DNA from: Candidatus Limnocylindrales bacterium
GTDB taxonomy: Bacteria > Desulfobacterota > Binatia > UBA1149 > CAITLU01
DNA: 64,000 nt
Reading direction: 5' to 3'
Assembly: GCA_035571835.1 (NCBI GenBank)
Contig: DATNBU010000029.1
Span: 62,001 to 126,000 of the forward strand
Positions 37,072-45,722 of the stretch are shown piece by piece. The position numbers were made by a program, and so were the translations under genes. The notes beneath the pieces were generated by a model. The model did no database searches, had not been told where the DNA came from, and was given only the letters and a program-made list of their open reading frames with translations. The stretch's first letter is position 1; every line of letters begins with the position of its first letter.

Positions 37072-37161
37072 GGCGAGGTCTCCGAACCGGCCGACCGTGC
37101 GCCTGGTGCGCGCGGCCGGCCGGTGGCTTTCGGACGGGACAGAACCGGGCGGATCAGCGAA

Positions 37162-37533
37162 TCAGATGTTGCGCCCGCCCGTAGTCCCCGAGTACGGGGT
37201 GCGGTGGCTCGTCTCCGAGGTCTGGCCGCTCTGCGACGACGACTGGCCGGCCAGTTTGCGCGCTTCTCCCGCGTAGTCCTCCGCCATGTCTTTTGCCTGC
37301 TCGCCCCACTCCTGGGCCTTTTCGCTCAGGTCACGGCGCAGCTCGGAACCGGACTTCGGCGAGAACAACAACGCGAGGCCTGCGCCGAACAGCATGCCGG
37401 TGCCGAACACGCCAAGCATCGGCAGGATGTCGGTGTTTCCACCGAGATAGGAACTGCTGCGGCTCTGCAGGCCGACGGCGCTGGCAATGTCTTCTCGTGA
37501 CGGAAGCGATTGAAGTAGCTCTTCGATGTTCAT
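37162..37533 (-). CDS. YtxH-like small membrane protein
   Basis: 123 residues. A short amphipathic N-terminus is followed by one membrane segment (LPMLGVFGTGMLFGAGLALLF) and then SPKSGSELRRDLSEKAQE, the standard YtxH/gas-vesicle-like junction. A helical amphipathic region continues to about residue 95, and the tail is Ser/Gly/Thr-rich. The family is linked to general stress in other bacteria. It lies in a minus-strand series of similar small genes. Confidence 0.75.
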   Translation of the reverse strand: MNIEELLQSLPSREDIASAVGLQSRSSSYLGGNTDILPMLGVFGTGMLFGAGLALLFSPKSGSELRRDLSEKAQEWGEQAKDMAEDYAGEARKLAGQSSSQSGQTSETSHRTPYSGTTGGRNI

Positions 37534-37593
37534 GATGTCTCCTTGTGCCTTCGCGGTTCGTACGATTCGGATGGACCGTGTTCGTTGAATGAA

Positions 37594-37980
37594 TCAGTGA
37601 CGGGTTGGAGTGGGAGCTTCGCCCATCTTCCCGGCTGCGGCCCACGTACCCATTTCGCGGGCCGCGACGGCCAGCCCGAAACGAGTCGCGAATCCGAGCA
37701 TCAGCACAGTTAGACGCGAGCTGAGCCCGCCTCCGAGGACGTAGCCAATGCCGGCAGCAGCAGCCAGGGTTGCAACCGGGCGCTCGCGAACGGTGTCGGT
37801 CAGAAAGGTCTGCAACTCACTTCTGGCTTCCTGCACGTGTCCCACGAGCTTCTGCGCATCGCCCTGAAGCTGGCGTCCACGGTTGGCCAGCGATTCGCGC
37901 GACGCGTTTCCGGAGCGACGACGCTCATTCTGTTCATCGGATCCGTTGGTGACCTGGTTTCTGGTTTCAGACATTTCCAC
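37594..37980 (-). CDS. DUF883/ElaB-like membrane protein
   Basis: 128 residues (ATG at 37980, or 37974). A polar N-terminus is followed by an amphipathic helix (LQGDAQKLVGHVQEARSEL), then VRERPVATLAAAAGIGYVLG, the typical ERP-V-A-L hinge and membrane segment of ElaB/YqjD/DUF883 proteins. A second hydrophobic stretch follows (LTVLMLGFATRFGLAVAA). These proteins sit in the inner membrane and some bind ribosomes in stationary phase. Its ATG overlaps the last base of the upstream 66-residue gene. Confidence 0.7.
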   Translation of the reverse strand: MEMSETRNQVTNGSDEQNERRRSGNASRESLANRGRQLQGDAQKLVGHVQEARSELQTFLTDTVRERPVATLAAAAGIGYVLGGGLSSRLTVLMLGFATRFGLAVAAREMGTWAAAGKMGEAPTPTRH

Positions 37981-38180
37981 TACCTCCTCGAAAACATGCG
38001 CGCCACGACGAAGCCGAGACCCAGCGCGGACAGCACCGCGGTGACCGGGCGCTCCTCGACGAATTTCTGCAGCTGTTGCTCGATGTCCGTCGCCGTGGAC
38101 TTGAAGATCTCGATATCGGTCTGAAGGGTCTGCGAGAGTTGCCGTAGAGGCCGACTTTCCGAGTTGCGTTCCGTATTCAT
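37980..38180 (-). CDS. small DUF883/ElaB-like membrane protein
   Basis: 66 residues. An amphipathic helix (LQTDIEIFKSTATDIEQQLQ) leads to VEERPVTAVLSALGLGFVVA and a basic end (RMFSRR), the compact ElaB/YqjD layout. It overlaps the upstream gene (end of 38177-38440) by four bases and touches the downstream one, so these three look translationally coupled. Confidence 0.7.
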   Translation of the reverse strand: MNTERNSESRPLRQLSQTLQTDIEIFKSTATDIEQQLQKFVEERPVTAVLSALGLGFVVARMFSRR

Positions 38181-38440
38181 CCTGTTCTCCTTGATGGCAT
38201 GGGTATGGGCAGGTAAACGGACTCTTTGTCTCTCCTCATCCCGAGCCAGAGGCCGACGCAGAATGCGCCGGCGACCCAGGCGAACGGGCGGGAACGAATG
38301 TACTGCGCGATGTCGAGCTTCTGCTCGGTTGCTTCTGCGAGCTCGTGCATCGCCTCCAGAAGTTCTTCTTCGTCTTCCTCGATGCTGTGGAGCAGCTCTT
38401 CTTTCCGCTCCGATACGTCTCCGCCGTTCTCATTCGCCAT
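38177..38440 (-). CDS. small membrane protein with acidic helix, DUF883-like
   Basis: 87 residues. A very acidic helix (LLHSIEEDEEELLEAMHEL) is followed by IRSRPFAWVAGAFCVGLWLG, a membrane segment, and a short basic tail. The RSRP-F-A hinge resembles the ERP hinge of the neighbours. Its start overlaps the end of the holin-X-like gene by 11 bases and its end overlaps the next gene. Confidence 0.65.
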   Translation of the reverse strand: MANENGGDVSERKEELLHSIEEDEEELLEAMHELAEATEQKLDIAQYIRSRPFAWVAGAFCVGLWLGMRRDKESVYLPIPMPSRRTG

Positions 38441-38909
38441 GTTCCTGGTCTCCTGAGCTCCGCCGGATGTTCTGGACCCGATCGGTGTGTTCGTCTGCCA
38501 CCTCGCCGCCGAGGGTCGGCAGGTTCTTTCTCAACGCCACAAAGACGACGACCGCAGCGATGCTCGCGTTGACTGCGGCGTACACCGCGAGGTGCATCGG
38601 CATGCCTCTGTGCGGCAGCAGATAGAGAACGGTGCCGGCCAGCCCTGCGAACCACGCCGCCAAGCCCACAATCACGCCGAACGTGATCAGCCCGGCTTTG
38701 GTGATCAGCGCGGAAATGAGCTCGTGGCTTTCGAGCGTAACGAGGTCGATTCGTTTGCTGATCACCCGCTGGGTTGCAGAAGCGAGCTTCTCGAGTGCGG
38801 CGGGGACTGACGGGGCCGGAACCGGCGACGGTTCGGGGATCGGGCGACGTTCCGGAACCTCGGCGATACGCGGGCCCCTCCTCTGTTCAGCGTGATTGGC
38901 CATCGTCAT
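38430..38909 (-). CDS. holin-X-like (Phage_holin_3_6) membrane protein
   Basis: 159 residues. A Pro-rich N-terminus (RRPIPEPSPVPAPSVP) precedes a helix with SKRIDLVTLESHE and two membrane segments (LITFGVIVGLAAWFAGL and LAVYAAVNASIAAVVVFVAL). This matches the putative actinobacterial holin-X family that is common next to DUF883-type stress proteins, where it is not a phage lysis protein. The ATG could also be 38903. It overlaps the downstream small gene. Confidence 0.7.
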   Translation of the reverse strand: MTMANHAEQRRGPRIAEVPERRPIPEPSPVPAPSVPAALEKLASATQRVISKRIDLVTLESHELISALITKAGLITFGVIVGLAAWFAGLAGTVLYLLPHRGMPMHLAVYAAVNASIAAVVVFVALRKNLPTLGGEVADEHTDRVQNIRRSSGDQEHGE

Positions 38910-39015
38910 TCACCTCAGGGACGGACGTGCCGTCTCTCTTGCGTGTCAACCCGACATTGGTCGATGGCGCCGGTGCGATGCATTCGCTGCGAACGATCGC
39001 ACCGGCGCCGGTTCG

Positions 39016-39189
39016 TCAGACAGTAATGTTCCTGCCGCCACGGCCACTCAGCAGAGCCACGGCCAGGAAGACCACCGCGAGCACGGCGAACAGCCAGCCG
39101 ATCTGCGCCGACAGGCCGGCCACGCCGTTGAAACCGAGAACCGCGGCAATCAGAGCCACGACGAAGAAAACGATCGCGTAATGTAACAT
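39016..39189 (-). CDS. DUF1328 (YtjA-like) small membrane protein
   Basis: 57 residues, below the length of most automatic calls. It reads MLHYAIVFFVVALIAAVLGF, a short GVAGLSAQI linker, then WLFAVLAVVFLAVALLSGRG. This two-helix layout is the DUF1328 family. AAGGAG precedes the ATG at good spacing. Members often lie near CsbD-type stress genes, as here. Confidence 0.85.
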   Translation of the reverse strand: MLHYAIVFFVVALIAAVLGFNGVAGLSAQIGWLFAVLAVVFLAVALLSGRGGRNITV

Positions 39190-39231
39190 GGTGAACTCCT
39201 TGGACGGACCCTTCTGCGTCCGCCGCGTGGG

Positions 39232-39453
39232 CTAGTGCTTGAACGACCCGCGGTCGTCGAGCTCGCTCTCGAACTTGGCGATCTCGTCCTCGACCGCATC
39301 CTTGGCCATGCCGTACTTCTTCTGGAGCATGCCCGCGAGCCTGTCGCGTTTGCCGCCGATTGTGGTCAGCTCATCGTCGGTGAGCTTGCCCCAACGCTCC
39401 TTGACGCCGCCCATGAATTCCTTCCAGTTGCCTTCGACTTGATCCCAGTTCAT
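39232..39453 (-). CDS. CsbD-family general stress protein
   Basis: 73 residues from the ATG at 39453, with GGAGAAAC upstream. MNWDQVEGNWKEFMGGVKER and WGKLTDDELTTIGGKRDRL are the CsbD hallmark. These small hydrophilic helical proteins accumulate in general and osmotic stress. It is the first small gene of the minus-strand run that continues to DUF1328, holin-X-like, DUF883-like and YtxH-like genes. Confidence 0.9.
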   Translation of the reverse strand: MNWDQVEGNWKEFMGGVKERWGKLTDDELTTIGGKRDRLAGMLQKKYGMAKDAVEDEIAKFESELDDRGSFKH

Positions 39454-39827
39454 TCCGTTTCTCCTTGTGGCTCCGTGAGCTTCGGGTAGCCACGGATCCG
39501 GTCTTCTCGTCGACATGACCTGACCACTTCCGCGCGCTGATCCCGTCACGAGTCACGCGCGGCTTTCTCTTCACTGCTGCAATCTCCGTCCGTGCAACGC
39601 ACGACGTCGATCTATCTGAAATTACGATAAACGAGCCATCTGGTGCCGTGAAGACGTGTTCGCAATTCTCGGCGCCATCAGGGTCATCACCTGATAGAGG
39701 GAAACCTCCACGCGCGAAGAATTCGCGGCCGCTCACGCGCGCGCGTCAGACTCGAACGCGCCTTCTCCGAACCGCGTACGCTCATCGCACCACGCGAGCG
39801 CGCGGCACGATGAGCGCAGGAATGAGA
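39454..39827. other. 374-base upstream region of the stress gene run
   Basis: No gene is supported. This is the natural place for the promoter of the CsbD-led genes and the end of the DUF6600 gene. I could not make out a clear sigma-factor consensus. Confidence 0.4.
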
Positions 39828-41705
39828 TCAGTGTCGCCCGTGGGCAGGGCCGAATTGACCGGACTGCGGCGAGCGCGGCCCGAAGTCTTGTGATGCAGAC
39901 CCTCGTTCCGAATGTTGCATCGCCGGCTGCGACTGATGCTGCATTCGCGGTTCGACCTGCATCGATCGCGGCTCGCTCTGACGCATCATGCGCGGCTCGT
40001 TCTGATAACCACGCGGTTCGCTTTGACGCATCATGTGCGGCTCGCTCTGCGGCATCCGCGGTTGCTGCATGCGTTGCTGCGGTATCCGCTGCTGCTGCAT
40101 GCGTTCCTGCTGGAAGCGCTGCTGCTGCATGCGCTCCTGCTGGAAGCGCTGAGGCTGCATGCGTTCCTGCTGTTGCATCCGTTCCTGCTGGAAGTGCTGC
40201 TGCATGCGCTGCTGCTGGGGCGCAGACTCCCGCTCCGGACGGCGCGCCGGAATTTCCCTCTGCGCGGGCTGCCGTTCCGAGCGTTCGATGCGAGCCGGGC
40301 TTGACCGATCCGACTCTACGCTGCGTCCTCGCGATGCCGGCTCGCGACGATTGAGATTGTCGTCACGCCGCATCGGCGCGGCACCGTGCGTGCGTTCGGA
40401 CGGCTGCATGACTTCTTCCTCACGGTCGACTCCGCGCCCGCGCGGAGCTCGATCGTCACCGCCGGCAGCTCGGCCGCCGCGCGGAGTTACCTCGAGGCCA
40501 GTCGTTGCGTCACCGCGTCCGCGCGGTGCCACGCGCTCCTGGCCCGGCGCAGTGTCGCCGCGTCCGCGCGTCTCTTCCTGCTCGCCGGTCGGCCACAGCC
40601 GCTGCTCGTTTCGGTCACGGCCCGTTGCCTGGCCGCGCGACGTTCCAACGGTCGGCGTGCCGGCGTTCCCGAAGCCGCGGCGGTTGTCTTCCCGCTCGAT
40701 CAGCTCGGGCGCGCCGCCGCGCTCGTTGTCCTTTTCTCGCGGACCACGCTGCGCAGTGACCGCCGCCTTCTCGCGCGCGGGTACGCGATCGAGACGCGCC
40801 TTTTCCTGTCTGATCGTGTCTGCCTGCCGCACCTCACGAGGAGCCTTCGCAATTCCCAGTCTGTCGGGTGTCTTGTCGCTGCGTTCTTCGATGCGGGGTC
40901 GGAAAACCTCGAAACGGTCGCCCTTGAGCGCGCCGCGCGTCGGACGATCGGCATTCTCGAGTCGCACCTGTCTGACTGGATGCGCAGCGACACGCTCGAT
41001 GGTGCTGCGGTCGATGCTGTGTCCGATACGATCCGGACTGTCGCCGTCCCATCGCGTGACGTCGCGTGACCTCTCGTAGACGCGGTCACGCTCCGCGCGA
41101 TCTCTCAGCATCACACGCGAGATGCGCGGCGAGGTGAAGTCGCGATCGCGACAGAACACCCAGCGGTCCCAGTCACGTCCACGATGGCGATGGCCCCAGT
41201 CGTCATCGTATCCCCAGTGATCCCACCGGTACTCTGGATAGATATCGAAATAGACCGGCCAAAGTGGTGCCCATCCGACGTATCCACTCTCTATGCGCCA
41301 GTCGACCCACGCCGGCGCCCATATGCGTCCCGGCACCCAGGTCCAGCCGTAGATCGGATCGAAATACCATCTTCCATAATGATAGGTCGCCCAGCCCCAC
41401 GGCTCGTACGAAGCCCACGTCCAACCGACATCGTCCGCCCATACCCATTGCCCTTCGGTATACGGCCGCCAGTCGACGGCAACTCTCAGCGGACGCCACA
41501 CCCAGCCGAAGTCGGCCTGGAAGTACCATTCTCCGTAGGGCGCGAGCTCCTCATAGAAGTACGAATCGTCGACGATCTGAGCGACAGCGTCGCGCGGCAT
41601 CGCGAGATCGACGATCAGTGCTCCAGAGCTGCAACCAAGAAAGATCGCCAGCAGCACGCTGCGGGTGATCGCGGGGCTTTGAAACGAAATCCCGATGGCA
41701 TTCAT
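39828..41705 (-). CDS. DUF6600-type YXWGXW-repeat protein with Gln/Met-rich tail
   Basis: About 625 residues from the ATG at 41705. A signal-like segment (SVLLAIFLGCSSGALIV) could be a lipobox (LGCSS). Residues about 45-170 are the Trp/Tyr-rich domain: APYGEWYFQADFGWVWRP, WRPYTEGQWVWADD, SYEPWGWATYHYGRW and GWTWVPGRIWAPAWVDW. This is the DUF6600 (FecR-neighbour) style. The next 300 residues are highly charged, Arg/Asp/Glu-rich. The final 130 hold repeats of QQERMQQQRF and MMRQSEPR. The long polar tail is low-complexity and may be disordered. Likely periplasmic or surface-exposed; function unknown. Confidence 0.75.
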   Translation of the reverse strand: MNAIGISFQSPAITRSVLLAIFLGCSSGALIVDLAMPRDAVAQIVDDSYFYEELAPYGEWYFQADFGWVWRPLRVAVDWRPYTEGQWVWADDVGWTWASYEPWGWATYHYGRWYFDPIYGWTWVPGRIWAPAWVDWRIESGYVGWAPLWPVYFDIYPEYRWDHWGYDDDWGHRHRGRDWDRWVFCRDRDFTSPRISRVMLRDRAERDRVYERSRDVTRWDGDSPDRIGHSIDRSTIERVAAHPVRQVRLENADRPTRGALKGDRFEVFRPRIEERSDKTPDRLGIAKAPREVRQADTIRQEKARLDRVPAREKAAVTAQRGPREKDNERGGAPELIEREDNRRGFGNAGTPTVGTSRGQATGRDRNEQRLWPTGEQEETRGRGDTAPGQERVAPRGRGDATTGLEVTPRGGRAAGGDDRAPRGRGVDREEEVMQPSERTHGAAPMRRDDNLNRREPASRGRSVESDRSSPARIERSERQPAQREIPARRPERESAPQQQRMQQHFQQERMQQQERMQPQRFQQERMQQQRFQQERMQQQRIPQQRMQQPRMPQSEPHMMRQSEPRGYQNEPRMMRQSEPRSMQVEPRMQHQSQPAMQHSERGSASQDFGPRSPQSGQFGPAHGRH

Positions 41706-42001
41706 CACATGACTCCAGCGGGGCCAATAGCCCACGTTAAATCCGGTCCGCCGCTATCCCGGACGAGTACACGTCATCGTGCGATTCACGTGTCGAGTTT
41801 AAGCACGAAGTCCATGCGCGAAAAGATCTCCTCACTCAGACGTCACGCACATGGAAAAACATTCGATGCGCATTCACCCGAACGCGTTCACCCGTAAGCG
41901 GACTTTAACGCGCCGCTTACCTTGCAGGCTTGGATGCTCAATGTATCGTTGACGTTGTCCCGATTGTTTGTCCGGGGCCCAGCTCAGAAGGAGATACTCA
42001 A
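41706..42001. promoter_or_regulatory. divergent upstream region
   Basis: Shared region between the DUF6600 gene on the minus strand and the small exported protein gene on the plus strand. It must hold the promoters for both; no confident boxes were identified. The plus-strand gene has a strong AAGGAGAT site at its end. Confidence 0.4.
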
Positions 42002-42391
42002 ATGAAAATGCAACGCATCGTTACCACCATGACACTCGGCCTGGCGCTCGGCTTGTTGGCGAACGCCTCGGTCAGCTATGCAGACATGGAAAGCACGACG
42101 ACCACGAAGAGCACGACGTATTCCGGCGTCGTCTCGCAGGTAGACCCGTCGTCTTCCACGATCATTCTCAAGTCGGAGAGCTCGCCTTCTCCGGTGACAT
42201 ACACGTACTCGAAAGAGACGACGTTCGTGGATTCCACCGGACGCCCGGTCTCTGCGGACGTGATCATGAATTCGCCGGTGACGGTGGAGTACTCCACGGA
42301 AGGCGGCCGCACGATCGTTCGCCGCGTCGTTCAGACCGGCCCTGCGCGCACGACCACGAAGACCACGCACACCGAGACGGAAACCCGCTGA
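42002..42391 (+). CDS. small exported Thr/Ser-rich protein
   Basis: 129 residues with AAGGAGAT upstream. Signal peptide MKMQRIVTTMTLGLALGLLA with cleavage near SVSYA-DM. The mature part has STTYSGVVSQVDPSSSTIIL, SSPSPVTYTYSKETTFVDS and GRTIVRRVV, a small beta-rich domain of the kind seen in periplasmic binding or OB-like proteins. The C-terminus is TTTKTTHTETETR, echoed by the next gene's product. No family name is certain. A strong hairpin lies between this gene and the next, which may set the ratio of the two products. Confidence 0.65.
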   Translation: MKMQRIVTTMTLGLALGLLANASVSYADMESTTTTKSTTYSGVVSQVDPSSSTIILKSESSPSPVTYTYSKETTFVDSTGRPVSADVIMNSPVTVEYSTEGGRTIVRRVVQTGPARTTTKTTHTETETR

Positions 42392-42412
42392 TCCGTCTGG
42401 CGGAGTTCCACT

Positions 42413-42451
42413 GGGCTCGGGGCAGTGCCTGACGGGCACTGCCCCGAGCCC
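42413..42451 (+). terminator. 17-bp stem hairpin between two exported protein genes
   Basis: A perfect 17-base stem (GGGCTCGGGGCAGTGCC / GGCACTGCCCCGAGCCC) with loop TGACG. It ends four bases before the AAGGAG of the downstream lipoprotein gene. No U-tract, so it may act as a partial terminator, an mRNA stabiliser or a translational control element. Confidence 0.6.
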
Positions 42452-42466
42452 ATGAAGGAGAGCATC

Positions 42467-42640
42467 ATGAAAAAGCTTATCAGCGTTTTTGGACTGCTCG
42501 CGCTGGTCGTCGCTGTCGCCGGTTGTGGTGAGCATCGCCGTGTGACGACAACGAGCAAGGAAACGATCGAAACGGCACCGATGGACCCGGTTGTCACCGA
42601 AAGCCGCACCACGCACACCGAGACTCACACCAGCCACTGA
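42467..42640 (+). CDS. small lipoprotein
   Basis: 57 residues with AAGGAG upstream. MKKLISVFGLLALVVAVAGC is a textbook lipoprotein signal with lipobox VAGC. The mature 37 residues are polar (HRRVTTTSKETIETAPMDP) and end in TTHTETHTSH, similar to the tail of the preceding product. It is likely anchored to the inner face of the outer membrane or to the inner membrane. No catalytic domain fits this length. Confidence 0.75.
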   Translation: MKKLISVFGLLALVVAVAGCGEHRRVTTTSKETIETAPMDPVVTESRTTHTETHTSH

Positions 42641-42649
42641 CCAACTGGC

Positions 42650-42678
42650 GATCGGTCGCGACCCGCGCGCGACCGATC
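42650..42678. terminator. hairpin in the convergent gap
   Basis: An 11-base stem (GATCGGTCGCG / CGCGACCGATC) directly after the small lipoprotein gene and before the convergent end of the spermidine-synthase-like gene. Lacks a U-tract; plausible bidirectional terminator. Confidence 0.5.
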
Positions 42679-42788
42679 CGGCGACAGCCATCCCTTTCAG
42701 AACGCAGGTCGATCCGATCGAATGACGCAGCGACGGCAGCGGGCCAATGCCCCGCTGGCCGTCGCGACTTCGGTCGCATTCGCCGGAA

Positions 42789-45071
42789 TCACGCCCGGCG
42801 CGTGGAGAACACGAAAGCCATCGCGTAGAGAACCAGCGCGAATACGTAAAGGCTGCGGAAGCCGAAATACATCGAGTTGTATTCGAGAAACCCGCCGACC
42901 ATCGCGCCGAAGAGGTTCGACGACAGCGCGCTCGATACATCCCCTTCCCTCGCGACTTCGCTCGAGAACGCAAAGCCCGAAAAGAACATCGGCAGCGTCA
43001 GCACGGCGACCATGACGATGCGTGACAGGACGGGCGGCATGCCTGAGAGAACCTCGCCGGATATCGCCAGCCCGAGAAGCAGAGACGCCGCCAGAAGGCC
43101 GTACGCAATCGGATCCGGCATCCGGCCACGCCGAAGGATGATGCGGTTGGCCAGGTACGCCATGGTGAGGATGCCGGCGATCACCACGCTGATGACCTGC
43201 CACGTATTGCCGAGCGTCAGGCCAAGCTCGGTGATGCTCTTGGTCTCGACCAGCATGAACCCGGCTCCGAGAAAGAACGCCACCGGCTCGAATCGCGAGG
43301 TTCCCGCGGGCAGAAGCTCGCGAATCATGACCACCGAGACAAGCAGCAGCAGCGCGATCACGACGACGTACGTCAGAGGGTAAGTTCGCCTCGCCATGTA
43401 AAGGAAAGGCCAGTCGTCGGTGGAGACGGCAACGGGGGCGGATATGGCCTTGACCGTCGCGGTGATGTTCTTGAGCGGAATGCCTGTCGGCAGCATCATC
43501 CCTTCGCCGATCACGAAGCTGGTTCCGAAATCGTAGCCGGTCTCGAAGACGACCGGCTCCAGGCCGTCGAACGCCTGCGTGAGCATGTCGTACATTTTGC
43601 GACCCTGCTCCCAGTTCACGAGGCAGAACGTCATGACCAGCAGCCCGCCGGGTTTGAGCCGTGCACGGGCCTCGCGGAACGCCTCGACGGTATAGACGAA
43701 GCTGTCCAGCCGCACGCTCGTCATTCCCGAAAGCTGTGCGTGCGAATCGAGCAGCCCGTAAACGACGAGGTCGTAGCGGTGGTCCGTCCGCCTGACGAAC
43801 GAGCGCGCGTCCTCGACAACCGGGCTTACGCGTGGATCGTTGTACGGATCTTCCGGATGAAGCCGGCGCCCGACATCGAGAATCACCGGATCGATCTCGA
43901 CCGCATCGACGTGACGTGCGTTTCGCCGCAGCGCCGCAGCCACGTCGTTGCCCGTGCCGCTACCGACGACCAGGACGTCGGCAGGATCCGGGCGCACGAC
44001 ATACGGAAGCTCGTAGTACGCGGCAGCAATTTTCTTCTTCGGATCGGACGTCTGGGCAGCGGCGCTCAGATCGACGATGTGCTGGAAGTACGAGTGATTG
44101 GCGAGAATCTGCACCGGCTGGTCGCGCCGGGTCTCGATCGCCAGCACCTGATACGGCGAGTACACGTACGAGAGGTCGACCGACAGCGGCATCGCGAGCA
44201 TCCACGCCACGGCTGCGACGGAGGCGATCGTCGGAGCCACCGTCCATGCGCTGGCGCCGCGCGCCAGCACGACGCCGAGCCCAAGCGCCGCGACCAGGAT
44301 CCACACGGCCGGAGGGCTCCACAGATAGCCGAGAAGCGTAAACGCGAGAATGCCGGCGAGGCTGCCGAGAAGGTTCGCGCTGTAGGCCACGAGTGGCAAT
44401 TCGCGCCGCATCAGCCGCGCAGCGAGCTGGCCGAGTGGAAGACACGTGACGACGGTCAGCGTGAAGACGAGGAGAAGAAATCCGTATGCGATCAGGACGG
44501 CGCCGAACGAATGGACGCGCGCGAAACCCATCGCGCTCTGCTCGAGGACGGGGTTGCGCAGGTGGTCGTGCAGGGTCGTCTGGCTCAGCCCGTATAGCAC
44601 GAGGAACTGCAGCGCGATCGCCGGCATCACGAGCGGAGTCATCAGCGGCCGCATCGATCCGCGAGCGTAACCGAGGCCCAGCCCGAGGAATGCAGCCAGC
44701 AGGCTTACATTCTTGTACAGGGCGAACAGCTGGAACATCGACGAGTGCCAGCGGATCAGCATCAGCTCGATGAACAGCCCGAGCGCACTGGCGAGCATGA
44801 TCCAGGCGCCGAGCCGGGCCGGCTCGATTGTTTCCACGGCCTCGTCATGACGGTCGAGCGCAGCCGCCAGGCGCGGCCACCACCGCGAAGCGTTGCGGCT
44901 GGCAATCGTCCAGGCTGCCAGCAGCGAAAGCGGTACCGCCGAGAGGATGAGCGCGGTCGACAGATCGTCCAGGCCGTGGGTGAGCTCGCCGCCGACAAAC
45001 AGCGCGATGCCGACGAGGAAGACGGGAGCGGCCGGCCACCGCGGCGCCGAAACGGAACTCGATAACGACAT
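42789..45071 (-). CDS. membrane-embedded spermidine synthase-like protein
   Basis: 760 residues. About seven membrane segments, then a methyltransferase-like SpeE domain (residues about 340-540), then about six more membrane segments. The central domain has VLVVGSGTGNDVAAALRR (nucleotide or SAM-type loop), VDAVEIDPVILDVGRRLHP and the acidic DARSFVRRTDHRYDLVVYG. These match the aminopropyltransferase fold. Large fused membrane forms are common in bacteria and most have unknown substrates. The motif YDLVVYGLLDSHAQL replaces the usual D-x-x-D-P of true spermidine synthases, so polyamine production is doubtful. Confidence 0.78.
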   Translation of the reverse strand: MSLSSSVSAPRWPAAPVFLVGIALFVGGELTHGLDDLSTALILSAVPLSLLAAWTIASRNASRWWPRLAAALDRHDEAVETIEPARLGAWIMLASALGLFIELMLIRWHSSMFQLFALYKNVSLLAAFLGLGLGYARGSMRPLMTPLVMPAIALQFLVLYGLSQTTLHDHLRNPVLEQSAMGFARVHSFGAVLIAYGFLLLVFTLTVVTCLPLGQLAARLMRRELPLVAYSANLLGSLAGILAFTLLGYLWSPPAVWILVAALGLGVVLARGASAWTVAPTIASVAAVAWMLAMPLSVDLSYVYSPYQVLAIETRRDQPVQILANHSYFQHIVDLSAAAQTSDPKKKIAAAYYELPYVVRPDPADVLVVGSGTGNDVAAALRRNARHVDAVEIDPVILDVGRRLHPEDPYNDPRVSPVVEDARSFVRRTDHRYDLVVYGLLDSHAQLSGMTSVRLDSFVYTVEAFREARARLKPGGLLVMTFCLVNWEQGRKMYDMLTQAFDGLEPVVFETGYDFGTSFVIGEGMMLPTGIPLKNITATVKAISAPVAVSTDDWPFLYMARRTYPLTYVVVIALLLLVSVVMIRELLPAGTSRFEPVAFFLGAGFMLVETKSITELGLTLGNTWQVISVVIAGILTMAYLANRIILRRGRMPDPIAYGLLAASLLLGLAISGEVLSGMPPVLSRIVMVAVLTLPMFFSGFAFSSEVAREGDVSSALSSNLFGAMVGGFLEYNSMYFGFRSLYVFALVLYAMAFVFSTRRA

Positions 45072-45113
45072 GGAAGAAGAACTTTTTACGCGAGATGGGC
45101 GAAGCCAGCCAGC

Positions 45114-45689
45114 CTATCGGCGCAAAGACTTGAAGAAGATCGTCGTCGGGCATGGCCTGCCGTCCGGCCACAGCGCGTAGTCCGGGATCTCGCCGCACCG
45201 CTGCCAGCCGCTGCGCGAGTAGAGCCGGTACGCGTCGCTGCCAGTCACGGTGTCGAGCACGAGGACCGTCCTGCCCGCCTCGAGAGCCTCGCGTTCGACT
45301 GCTGCAAGCAGCGCCGCGCCGATGCCGCAGCGACGCGCCCGTCGATGCACCTGCATCTTGGCGACGTCCGCGCGGTGAGGCTGGTTCTCGAAGGTCGCGG
45401 GAATCAACGTAACGGTGCCCACGATCCCGGCGGTGTCCTCGGCGACAAGCAGGATCTTCTCGCCGCGCGACACGCCCGCGGCGAGGCCGTGCCAGAAAGC
45501 GTGCGCGTTCTCGCGGGAGACGGGCTGCAGAAAACCGATCGAGGCGCCGCCTTCGACGCAGTCGATCGTGACATCGGCAAGACCACAGATGTCGTCCTCG
45601 CCGAGGATGTCGACGCGGCGGATTCGGAAGGCGGCGTTCTTTTTGTCATCGACGATCAAGAATGGCTCCTGTCGTGTGATCGCGCACAC
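45114..45689 (-). CDS. GNAT-family N-acetyltransferase
   Basis: 191 residues. The acetyl-CoA binding motif is VHRRARRCGIGAALLAAVER, preceded by DVAKMQV, and followed by VLDTVTGSDAYRLYSRSGWQ. This is the complete core of a GNAT domain. The N-terminal 40 residues are less typical and the true start may be internal. The substrate is unknown. It lies 42 bases from the start of the membrane spermidine-synthase-like gene on the same strand. Confidence 0.85.
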   Translation of the reverse strand: MCAITRQEPFLIVDDKKNAAFRIRRVDILGEDDICGLADVTIDCVEGGASIGFLQPVSRENAHAFWHGLAAGVSRGEKILLVAEDTAGIVGTVTLIPATFENQPHRADVAKMQVHRRARRCGIGAALLAAVEREALEAGRTVLVLDTVTGSDAYRLYSRSGWQRCGEIPDYALWPDGRPCPTTIFFKSLRR

Positions 45690-45722
45690 GTGCGAACCTT
45701 GCGTAAGCTCGGTGCGGGCTCA

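Noticed and set aside
38430-38909. Holin-like protein as evidence for a prophage.
   Set aside because: No other phage genes lie nearby, and this family commonly occurs with DUF883-type stress proteins.
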